This document shows positions 25,450-32,882 of a DNA stretch of 64,000 nucleotides, in pieces. Source of the DNA: Streptomyces dysideae (GTDB lineage: Bacteria; Actinomycetota; Actinomycetes; Streptomycetales; Streptomycetaceae); the NCBI RefSeq assembly GCF_001514305.1, contig NZ_KQ949091.1, forward strand, positions 148,595 to 212,594, given 5' to 3'. Below the pieces are notes generated by a model. The model searched no databases, was not told the origin of the DNA, and worked only from the letters and a program-made list of their open reading frames with translations. The translations under genes were made by a program, and so were the position numbers. Each line of letters opens with the position of its first letter. The first letter of the stretch is position 1.

Positions 25450-25758
25450 ATGAGAATACAGAACATAGCGAACAAGATTGAAGCGTTAGGCGGCACCTGC
25501 CAGATAGACGCCCATCCACGAGACGACAACCGCCACATTGTGAGGCTGACAGGTAAGCTCGGCCGCTACGACATTGAAGCCATTGACTACGGTGCACCGT
25601 CGCCGCTGTCTACGGACGCGGACGTGTCAGCAATCGCGTTCAAACATCAGCATGACGAGTCAGACCCTATGACGGACTATTCCGCGTGGATGTTTCTCCG
25701 TACGATTGGGTCGCTTGGGATGCTTGCGCCAAAGCGGGCGAAAGAGGGGGTGATGTGA
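25450..25758 (+). CDS. Small protein of a coupled three-gene operon
   Basis: A 102-residue protein with no recognised domain; it begins MRIQNIANKIEALGGTC and contains alternating strands. AAAGGA precedes the ATG. It overlaps the following DUF2958 gene by four bases. Genes of this sort are common in plasmids and integrative elements of actinobacteria. Confidence 0.65.
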   Translation: MRIQNIANKIEALGGTCQIDAHPRDDNRHIVRLTGKLGRYDIEAIDYGAPSPLSTDADVSAIAFKHQHDESDPMTDYSAWMFLRTIGSLGMLAPKRAKEGVM

Positions 25759-26039
25759 AACTCCTGACCAAAGAGCTGAAACGGAAGCTGCCAGGTTTCA
25801 ATATCGCGAGACACGAAGCGGTGGCGGTAGCAAAATTCTTTACGCCGTGGAGTAACTGGACCTGGTACGCCGCCGAGTACGACCCGGCCACCCGTACGTT
25901 CTGGGGGCTGGTGGACGGCTTCGGCAAGGAGTATGGCTGTTTCAGCCTGGACGAGCTGGAGCAGGTACGCGGGCCGCATGGGCTACGGATCGAGCGAGAC
26001 TTGTACTTCGAGCCAACGCCGCTCAAGGAGCTGGAGTGA
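25755..26039 (+). CDS. DUF2958 protein
   Basis: A 94-residue protein from a GTG overlapping the previous stop. KFFTPWSNWTWYAAEYD, TFWGLVDGFGKEYGCFSLDEL and ERDLYFEP match the DUF2958 family, which is found almost only on plasmids, phages and conjugative elements. Biochemical role unknown. The next gene starts in its stop codon region. Confidence 0.85.
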   Translation: MKLLTKELKRKLPGFNIARHEAVAVAKFFTPWSNWTWYAAEYDPATRTFWGLVDGFGKEYGCFSLDELEQVRGPHGLRIERDLYFEPTPLKELE

Positions 26040-26251
26040 AGGCCGCGTTCCACCTGGTCGACACGGCGACCGGTGAAGTCGTCCAGGAGCTCGGTCGAGG
26101 GTGGGCGACGAAGGCTACGCGGTCACGACGACACGAGAGCAAGCAAGTACGCACCCAAGTGATGCAGACACAAGCCCAGACGACACAAGACTTCGTCTTG
26201 GCGGCCGGGCTCGTCCTCGGGGTGTTGTTGCCGCTCGTCGTCATGTCGTGA
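26036..26251 (+). CDS. Small protein with C-terminal membrane helix
   Basis: A 71-residue protein starting at a GTG that overlaps the DUF2958 stop by four bases. The first 50 residues are basic and polar; residues 53-70 (FVLAAGLVLGVLLPLVVM) form a membrane helix. Third gene of the coupled operon. Confidence 0.55.
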   Translation: MKAAFHLVDTATGEVVQELGRGWATKATRSRRHESKQVRTQVMQTQAQTTQDFVLAAGLVLGVLLPLVVMS

Positions 26252-26382
26252 CGGTAGACGCCGACACACTTACGCCCGCGCTGCTGCAAGCGCGGGCGTC
26301 CTGGTTGATTGAGGGCATCAGGGGGTCGAGGCCGGCGCGCGGTTGGTTGAGACGATCCAGCCGCCCCGCGGGCGCGACGGCT

Positions 26383-26703
26383 TCACGCCGCGAAGACCTC
26401 CACGCTCACCGTCCTGTCCCCGTAGTTGGCGACGTGAAGCACCAGCTCGTACTTGTCGTACGTCGCGCCGAGACGGGTTAGCTGTGGGACAACCGCATCA
26501 GAGTCGCGCTTAGGGGTTACCTGAAGCGAGAAGCCTTTGGGTGGGTTGTCTAATGTGAAATTGCCGAGCGAGACGCGTTCTTGCTTTCTTGGCCTCACCT
26601 CAAGTTCCCCAACGGGACACGCGTCATCCGGGGTTTCGGATAGGAGAAGCCCGGATGTATCAGATTCTTTTCGAGGCATTGGAACTGGTTTAGCGTCTAT
26701 CAT
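26383..26703 (-). CDS. Hypothetical protein
   Basis: A 106-residue protein, probably beta-rich, with no motif recognised. The ATG at 26703 was chosen; a TTG at 26742 is possible. It diverges from the EgtD-like methyltransferase gene, with a 247-base AT-rich gap between them containing a TATAAT at 26822-26827. Confidence 0.5.
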   Translation of the reverse strand: MIDAKPVPMPRKESDTSGLLLSETPDDACPVGELEVRPRKQERVSLGNFTLDNPPKGFSLQVTPKRDSDAVVPQLTRLGATYDKYELVLHVANYGDRTVSVEVFAA

Positions 26704-26950
26704 TTTCCATCTTTCTTTGACTTTAAGGGTGGAATGTTTCAAAGGCGGCGCAATTGGTGTATATTATGTGTAGGTAAATAGCGCGCTTGCTTGAATACTC
26801 CACTTTATCTGTTTTAGGGCGTATAATTGCCTTAGTGGTGCAAACAGCAACACCCTGCTGTCTGTGGGGTAGCAAAAGCGCTATGCTGCTTCTTATGTTA
26901 CAGACTTTCTGTGAAGCATGCAATATTAAATAACTGAATACACGGCCAAT

Positions 26951-28195
26951 ATGTTACATTTCAAGAATCGCGAACTTGCCGAAAAATACCACGTGTCTCC
27001 AAAGACCGTATCTAATTGGATTGATTTAGCCAAAGGCGGCAAGGTCGACTTGATGCTCATCCAGAAAGGAAAATACTCCTACGTAGCGGACACGCAAGAG
27101 AATGATGCGGTTTTAAAACTGCTCGCCGCGAAGGGCAAGAAGTACCGCAACACGGCGTACTTCAAAGAAGTGAGTCCTCGCCCAGAGTTCTACGACATCT
27201 ATAGCGACCGCCAGATACTCGACATCATCACGAACCTGAGCGTCCATGGTGAGGTTCCGCTTCAGTACAACTACCTGCAAGATGGAGCGAAGCACTGGGA
27301 AGACCGGATGACGCGGTTTGAATCCGAGAGTGTCACGAACAGTCTGGCGGGTACCATCGAGCTACTCCAGGACAACCTTGCCGCCATCGATCGCCTGCTC
27401 AAAAGCAAGAAGAAGGTCAACGTCATTGATCTCGGGGTGGGTAATGCTCGACCCGTCAAGGAGTTTCTGGGTCACCTGCTAAAACATGGCGTACTACACC
27501 GCTACATCGGCATTGACATCAGTCCCGCGATGCTCGGCATTGCCGAACGAAATATCAAGGAGTGGTACGGCGACGCTGTGCGTTTCGAGGGCTACGAGCG
27601 CGATATCACCACCGAGCAGTTTGATGATCTGTTAGTTAGTGACATGCTCGACGAGGATGCCGACCAAACCCTTAATCTCGTCCTCCTGCTCGGCGGAACG
27701 TCAGTTAATTTCCGTTCCTCGAACGATGCGTTCAAACCCATCTTCAACAGCATGCACCGCAACGACTTGTTGATCCACACACTCAAGCCGGACACCGAGG
27801 CTTCGAGGCGGTATCTCGACCTAGGCCCAAAGCCGGGTTCTATCAGCCTTGCGCCGAACTTTAAATACATCCTCGACTTGCTGAACATTGATGAATCGTT
27901 GTATGACGCTGAACCCGGCTTCGATGGCGACAAGAGGATGCGCTACGTTCGTGTCAAACTCAAAGCAGCAGTACAGATTAAGTTCGACTTGGGAGGCGGC
28001 AAGAAGCGTGTGGTTTCCCTAGAAACGAACGGGCGCATCCTCCTGTTTCGCGCGTGGCACCTCGATACAACCGAAATCATTACCGAACTCGGCAAGGCTG
28101 GGTTTACGCTCTTGCAGGCAAGTCTTACCGAGGACCGCCAATACTTCCTGTCGATCTCTGGCGTTGAGAACCGAACCGACATGGAGCGCGTGTAG
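26951..28195 (+). CDS. HTH domain fused to EgtD-like SAM methyltransferase
   Basis: A 414-residue protein. Residues 1-45 form a helix-turn-helix (ELAEKYHVSPKTVSNWIDLAKGG). The rest is a SAM-dependent methyltransferase of the histidine N-alpha-methyltransferase (EgtD) type: VNVIDLGVGNARPVKEFL and YIGIDISPAML are SAM motifs. There are no other ergothioneine genes. At least four TTA codons (including codons 2 and 26) mean translation in Streptomyces should need the bldA tRNA. The substrate is unknown; the fusion suggests a self-regulated or DNA-directed enzyme. Confidence 0.75.
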   Translation: MLHFKNRELAEKYHVSPKTVSNWIDLAKGGKVDLMLIQKGKYSYVADTQENDAVLKLLAAKGKKYRNTAYFKEVSPRPEFYDIYSDRQILDIITNLSVHGEVPLQYNYLQDGAKHWEDRMTRFESESVTNSLAGTIELLQDNLAAIDRLLKSKKKVNVIDLGVGNARPVKEFLGHLLKHGVLHRYIGIDISPAMLGIAERNIKEWYGDAVRFEGYERDITTEQFDDLLVSDMLDEDADQTLNLVLLLGGTSVNFRSSNDAFKPIFNSMHRNDLLIHTLKPDTEASRRYLDLGPKPGSISLAPNFKYILDLLNIDESLYDAEPGFDGDKRMRYVRVKLKAAVQIKFDLGGGKKRVVSLETNGRILLFRAWHLDTTEIITELGKAGFTLLQASLTEDRQYFLSISGVENRTDMERV

Positions 28196-28254
28196 TCGCG
28201 CGGTAGACACAGGCCGCCGATCCTCGACACCCTCCGCGTCGTCCGACGCATATC

Positions 28255-28290
28255 AACACCCCGCAACCAGTCTCGGCTGCGGGGTGTTTT
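28255..28290 (+). terminator. Terminator of the methyltransferase gene
   Basis: AACACCCCGCA pairs with TGCGGGGTGTT, followed by TTT. It lies 60 bases after the stop. Confidence 0.8.
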
Positions 28291-28377
28291 GGTTGGCGGG
28301 ATCAAAGGCCGGTGCCGGCATGAGGTTGGATCGGGCGGTTCTAGGACGAGACTGCGACTGCTGGTGATGGATCGAAC

Positions 28378-29238
28378 TCATGCGCAGCCCGGTCGCTTCG
28401 TCTCTCGAACCACCCTGAAGATCGCCACGGCCCCCAAGAACGGCGACGGGCCGCCGGTAAGGGGATAGTTGTCCTTCGCTCCCGCGTAGAGGGCGAGCTT
28501 CTTCTCTGCGAGCTCGTCCAGGATGGCGGTGATGCTTCGCTGTGCGTCCCGTACCGAGGAGCGAGAGAACTCGATGTCTCCTGAGATGTCGCTCCAGTCC
28601 CGGAAGCTTTGAACGGCGCTGTCTATGAGGTCCTGCTCTTCGTCGGTGCAGTCGTCTGGTTCCTCGTGCGGCAACCATCCAAGGCAGCCGGAGAGGATCG
28701 GCCAGAGGTCACGCCCTATCTTCATGTGGTCGAGCACCACGACATCAAACGCTGGCTCGTCGTCCATCGTGACGACGTCGATGATCCTGTCGACCTGCAC
28801 CCTCTTGAGCTTGCTGATCTCATCGGCAAGCCTCTTGATCCCCCACACCTCGATGGTGATGCTCCGGTACAACGGGCGAAGCTCGTTGTCGATGAACTGG
28901 TCGACCTCGCCCGGCAAGGTGTCGTTGGTGAGGAAGCGCCACACCTTCACGTCGCGGTGCTCCAGGAGACAGCCCTCCAAGTCACCGCGGATCTTCGCCT
29001 TGGTCTTGTCGATCCGCTCGCCGCGCGTCGCGTGCGCCGCGAAGAACACCCGGGCCTTCGGACAGTAGCCGTCGTTCTTGGTGTCGCCCTTCGGTCCAGC
29101 CGCCCGCACCGGCTGATAGTCGCCGGGGTACAGCTCCAAGCCGAGCCGATCCATGCAGTCCTGGAAGGTGTTTCCCTCAAGTCGGAGGAGCTGACCCTCC
29201 ACGAGCTTCCGCAGCGAGTTGTGATCCACAGCAGCCAT
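28378..29238 (-). CDS. Probable nuclease-like effector, partner of a HEPN protein
   Basis: A 286-residue protein. The first 160 residues (FQDCMDRLGLELYPGDY, GPKGDTKNDGYCPKARVFF, KTKAKIRGDLEGCL, EVWGIKRLADEI) resemble the restriction-endonuclease-like N-terminal domains of several bacterial defence proteins, with Asp in KNDG as a possible metal ligand. The C-terminal part is unrecognised. Its ATG overlaps the stop of the upstream HEPN gene (TAATG), so the two are translationally coupled. The nuclease assignment is by pattern only and could be wrong. Confidence 0.55.
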   Translation of the reverse strand: MAAVDHNSLRKLVEGQLLRLEGNTFQDCMDRLGLELYPGDYQPVRAAGPKGDTKNDGYCPKARVFFAAHATRGERIDKTKAKIRGDLEGCLLEHRDVKVWRFLTNDTLPGEVDQFIDNELRPLYRSITIEVWGIKRLADEISKLKRVQVDRIIDVVTMDDEPAFDVVVLDHMKIGRDLWPILSGCLGWLPHEEPDDCTDEEQDLIDSAVQSFRDWSDISGDIEFSRSSVRDAQRSITAILDELAEKKLALYAGAKDNYPLTGGPSPFLGAVAIFRVVRETKRPGCA

Positions 29239-29969
29239 TACCGCACGGCGCGCACGTCCGGCGCAGCTAGGTTGGGCGGATCAAGAGGCCCTGGCCGGCG
29301 TGGGGTTGATCCGGCCGCTCCAAGGCCACGAGCGTCAACCGAGTTCCACGCCTGGGTGGGAAGAGGCTGCACCCTGGCTTCGATATCCCGAAGAAGGCGC
29401 AGGATGTCCCCGGGCAGGAGGAAGGACTGTGTTCTGTCGGTGTCATGAAACAAGGGTGTGCCGTGCATCACCGCCGTGATCTCTTTGCTCGACCACTTCA
29501 CGGGGTGTTGCGGCGTTGATCGGATGTCGAACTTCCCGTTGTGTGCAGCAGCGTTACGGACATGACGAAAGAATTGCCACTCGGTGTCGTTACTGTCGTA
29601 CTCGTCCTTGACAACCTCGTAGCAGGACAGAATCAGCATGCGGAGCGGTGTCGTTAGTGCGGAAAGATGTAGATAGTGTCCATGCTCGTAGATCTCCTCC
29701 TCGATCTCTGAAATGACAACGTCGATGGGCTTTCCAGTCTGCGACTGAAGCTCAAACTTCTGCACAATCAAGGGAGTTTTCGACGCATCCTTGAAGCTAT
29801 CGAGCTGTCGCGCCTCGAAAACATCACTAGGAATGGCTCCTCCGGCCGCAGCTACCCGGTCAACGAGCTTGCGAGCGACGAGATCGTTGTATCCATGGGT
29901 TGCAGCAAAGTAGCCTATGATGAATGGGTAGAATGGTTTGGCGCGATCAAAGAGGAAGTCGGGTTTCAT
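29238..29969 (-). CDS. HEPN-like protein, first gene of a two-gene cassette
   Basis: A 243-residue protein. FFRHVRNAAAHNGKFD contains the Rx4H motif of HEPN ribonucleases, placed after long helices as in that family. The C-terminal 30 residues are Pro-rich and overlap one copy of a direct repeat. It is coupled to the nuclease-like gene by TAATG. HEPN proteins paired with a second gene are typical of toxin-antitoxin and phage-defence modules. Confidence 0.65.
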   Translation of the reverse strand: MKPDFLFDRAKPFYPFIIGYFAATHGYNDLVARKLVDRVAAAGGAIPSDVFEARQLDSFKDASKTPLIVQKFELQSQTGKPIDVVISEIEEEIYEHGHYLHLSALTTPLRMLILSCYEVVKDEYDSNDTEWQFFRHVRNAAAHNGKFDIRSTPQHPVKWSSKEITAVMHGTPLFHDTDRTQSFLLPGDILRLLRDIEARVQPLPTQAWNSVDARGLGAAGSTPRRPGPLDPPNLAAPDVRAVR

Positions 29970-30187
29970 CGGCTCATTTTACCAATTTACGCACCTGTTG
30001 TACATCGGGTTTACGCGAAGCTCAACTAAACCACGACAACTGCTCGGGCACCTGGTCGTCAGAAACGGCCATTTTAACGGCAACGGCGCCAACAAGCCAC
30101 ACTCTTCGACGCATTTTCCATCGTTGATCCACCTCTGTTGCGCGCTCCGTAATGCTGTCGTGAATGTTCATGGCATGGAAGAGGTCA

Positions 30188-31615
30188 TTAGTCCAAATCT
30201 TTGACGGCAGCGCTGACGGCAAGACTGCCGAGCAATGACACTCTTCGTAGGTCTTGCAAGGCTGCGTCAACCTCTGTTATTCGGTTTGTCCATGTGCGTG
30301 GAAGGCGGCTGGTACTTAGTTTTGGTCCATGCATTCGGGGGTTCGATCCCCTCCACCCCAGCCATGAAAAGGCACCGAGTAACCTCGGTGTTTTTTCATG
30401 GTCGTTTGTTCCGAGTAAAGTTGCCAGCGTTGATTTTGGCGTTTGACGGCTAAGTTGACGGCTACCGTAGCCGTCAACCCCTTCCGTCGACGTGTTGTCG
30501 TGTACCAATGGCAGCACCGCGCCCTCCATGAGCCGCAATGACTCACGGCGAGAGTCCATTGTGTCGTGCTGGTAGATCTGCTGCGTGATGGCGATGTTGC
30601 TATGTCCGAGGATCAGTTGAGCATCGCGAGCAGGCACGCCGAGGTCTTTTAGGTTGGTGGCGGCAGCATGTCGCAGGTGATGAAGCTTGATCCTACGAAG
30701 CTTGTGACGAGCACAAATCGTCTGAAACGCCCTGGTGAAGTTGTACGGCTCGATCGGTCCTCCCGATGAGCTAGTGAAGACCAGGTCATTGTCATCTGTC
30801 TTGACTCGCCGCTCTCGATGCTCTGACAGTTCATTAGCCACCATCGCAAGGAGCGGCAAGTCTCGTCGTCCAGCTTGTGTTTTGAGTGGGCCAAATTGAA
30901 GGATGCCGTTCGCTCGTAGGAGTTGCTGGCGGACGTGAAGCTCACCATGCACAAAGTCAACGTCTTGCCAACGCAGCCCGATTACCTCGCCGCGACGAAG
31001 CCCGTAGATAGAGGCAAGCAAGAACGCGGGGTACCACTTGTGTTCCTTGGCTGCCTCCAAGAATCGGGTGACTTCCTTGGGCGTCCACGGCTTAACGTCA
31101 TCCACCTGATGGCGGGGAAGTTCGACTAGCCTCGCGACGTTGCGAGTGATTAGCTCCTCTCGCATCGCCCGACTCAATGCCGGACTGAGTACCTCTCGAA
31201 GTATCTGCACCTTGCGGACAGAATGGCCCTCGGTAATATGCTTGTTCAGGAACCGCTGGACCATGGACACGGTCAGCCGTTTCAGCGGCGTATGGCCAAG
31301 TCCAGGCTTGAGATGCAAGCGTACGTTGACTTCATACAGCTCATAGGTAGATGGCCGACGATTCGGCTTGACGACCTCCGCCAACCAGTAGTCGAGGTAG
31401 TCACCGAGCAACCAGTTTTTGTCTGCGGTCGGGATTCCTTGCTGACTCTTCGCCTTGGCCTCGGTCAGCTTGATGTGCACCTCGGCGCGGGTCGCGCCGT
31501 AGACGCGAACCCGCTTCGTTGTGCCGCTCGTCGTGAGCACGTAAACGGCACCTTCATACCGACCATCCTTACGCCGGTAGATTGTGCCCTCGCCGTTTGC
31601 GTTACGACGAGCCAT
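30188..31615 (-). CDS. int: Tyrosine integrase of the inner element
   Basis: A 475-residue site-specific recombinase. An N-terminal arm-binding part (GTIYRRKDGRYEGAV) and SAM-like domain precede the catalytic domain with Arg in YGLRRGEVIGLRW, HxxR in HHLRHAAAT and Tyr in ITQQIYQH. It starts at MARRNANGEG, overlapping the excisionase stop (TAATG). The end of the frame reads antisense through a tRNA-like 3' end and its terminator, as often seen when the attachment site lies in the integrase 3' region. The last 60 residues come from flanking DNA. Confidence 0.92.
   Translation of the reverse strand: MARRNANGEGTIYRRKDGRYEGAVYVLTTSGTTKRVRVYGATRAEVHIKLTEAKAKSQQGIPTADKNWLLGDYLDYWLAEVVKPNRRPSTYELYEVNVRLHLKPGLGHTPLKRLTVSMVQRFLNKHITEGHSVRKVQILREVLSPALSRAMREELITRNVARLVELPRHQVDDVKPWTPKEVTRFLEAAKEHKWYPAFLLASIYGLRRGEVIGLRWQDVDFVHGELHVRQQLLRANGILQFGPLKTQAGRRDLPLLAMVANELSEHRERRVKTDDNDLVFTSSSGGPIEPYNFTRAFQTICARHKLRRIKLHHLRHAAATNLKDLGVPARDAQLILGHSNIAITQQIYQHDTMDSRRESLRLMEGAVLPLVHDNTSTEGVDGYGSRQLSRQTPKSTLATLLGTNDHEKTPRLLGAFSWLGWRGSNPRMHGPKLSTSRLPRTWTNRITEVDAALQDLRRVSLLGSLAVSAAVKDLD
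30337..30360 (+). repeat. tRNA 3'-end fragment, probable attachment site of the inner element
   Basis: GGGGG-TTCGATC-CCCTC is a perfect T arm, followed by CACCCCA, a tRNA acceptor 3' strand. No matching 5' half lies upstream, so this is only the end of a tRNA gene left by integration. A T-run terminator follows directly, as after real tRNA genes. Confidence 0.75.
30371..30396 (+). terminator. Terminator following the tRNA fragment
   Basis: CACCGAG pairs with CTCGGTG across TAAC, then T6. It is probably the original terminator of the tRNA gene, carried with the attachment site. Confidence 0.75.
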
Positions 31616-31836
31616 TAGGCGAATGACCCCCGCCAAAGCTGCTGGACGTACTGCCGGAGGGCATCGACCGGCACAAACCGGCGACGCCCTATGTGGACCG
31701 AACCCAATTGGTTCGTCCTGAACAGGTCGTACAGCTTCCACTTACTAATACGCAGTCGGGTGCGTGCTTCCAGTGTCGTCAGAAGTTGCGTGCCATCTTC
31801 GGCACCATGGGTCGCGTTTAAAATCACCTCATTCAT
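31615..31836 (-). CDS. xis: Excisionase-like HTH protein
   Basis: A 73-residue protein with a MerR-like winged helix: LLTTLEARTRLRISKWKLYDLFRTNQLGSVHIGRRRFVPVDAL arranged as helix, turn, helix and wing. It directly precedes the tyrosine integrase with a one-base overlap, the usual xis-int arrangement of actinobacterial integrative elements. GAGGGAGA lies upstream of the ATG. Confidence 0.85.
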   Translation of the reverse strand: MNEVILNATHGAEDGTQLLTTLEARTRLRISKWKLYDLFRTNQLGSVHIGRRRFVPVDALRQYVQQLWRGSFA

Positions 31837-31915
31837 AAATGTGTCTCCCTCTAGTTAAACTTTTTCGGTCGGGCCTGTGAACCTCCCGGCGGCGCTCTAG
31901 CATGTGGTTTTGACA

Positions 31916-32737
31916 TCATGCGGCAGCTCCTTGCTCCGCCCCTCCAAGCAGTCGCGGGCCGTCACCGAGGAGACCGACGTCAAAGAGAGCCTGGGTGTCG
32001 GTTGCGAGCTTCTTCACTACGCCCGCGATCTGTTCACGACGACGTGCCGTTTCAACCAGCCAGACGACTTTCGGGAAGACGCCGCGCCACTGCTGTTCCA
32101 CGCCGCTCCGCCAGTAGTCGACGTACCGCAGGCACTTCTTCTGAATGGTCGGCAGCGTCTCGGTGGACAGATCGACCTCGATGAAGCTGCTGTGTTCAAG
32201 AGCGGCCCGGCCTACGCGGACGTACGCGTCCGGCCTGACCATGACGAGTTCGTTGTGCTTCCCGGTGAAGTGACGCCAGGCGGCCGGCTCGGCGTCATAC
32301 GCCAGTAGTTCGCCCTGACCAACCCGGTGCCGCTCGACAAGTTGGACGTACAGTTCAGCGACGGCGAGCATGTGGTCTTGGAAGTACGGTTTCGACCCCC
32401 AGACCCGACGACGGCGACCGCCGAGCGGGCCGTCAGTGTCGAGGACGGCTTGACCCAACCCGCTCAACCCGTAGATGTAGCCGGACGATCCCGCCCGCAC
32501 GCCCCCGATGATCCGCGAGAACCTTGTCACCAACCCGAGTTCGGTAAGTCGGGTCATCATGAGCTGCGCCCGGCGGGTACGAGCACGGGGCGATCCATCC
32601 GTCACGAGGAGCCGTTGTAACTGCCGCCCGCTTGCCAGGCGAACCCGCTGCAAGACGGTGAGCGCGGCAAGGTCACGCGGACTGAGCCGAGAGCGCAACC
32701 GGGCCACCCGCGCGGTTTGCAGTCTGGGTTTCACCAT
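31916..32737 (-). CDS. Replication-relaxation family protein, copy 2
   Basis: A 273-residue protein: a winged-helix segment (LSPRDLAALTVLQRVRLASGRQL, MMTRLTELGLVTRFSR) followed by SSFIEVDLSTETLPTIQKKCLRYVDYWRSG, matching Replic_Relax. It shares architecture, not close sequence, with the copy at 23960. GAGGAG precedes the ATG. It lies between the VirD4-like ATPase and xis. Confidence 0.85.
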   Translation of the reverse strand: MVKPRLQTARVARLRSRLSPRDLAALTVLQRVRLASGRQLQRLLVTDGSPRARTRRAQLMMTRLTELGLVTRFSRIIGGVRAGSSGYIYGLSGLGQAVLDTDGPLGGRRRRVWGSKPYFQDHMLAVAELYVQLVERHRVGQGELLAYDAEPAAWRHFTGKHNELVMVRPDAYVRVGRAALEHSSFIEVDLSTETLPTIQKKCLRYVDYWRSGVEQQWRGVFPKVVWLVETARRREQIAGVVKKLATDTQALFDVGLLGDGPRLLGGAEQGAAA

Positions 32738-32882
32738 AGGAAAGCTCCTCTTCCTATCGGTGAAAATCTCGCTGGCGCTTGCTCGGCTCTAACAGAGGGA
32801 CAGCGGCACAGGCAACCGACACGGAGCGAAGCGTGACGCGAACCGCGAGGCGAAGGCCTGGACGAACATGAGCACCAGACCG

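Noticed and set aside
30022..30270. Minus-strand frame of 82 codons overlapping the integrase end
   Set aside because: No RBS or family likeness, and most of it lies in sequence beyond the attachment site.
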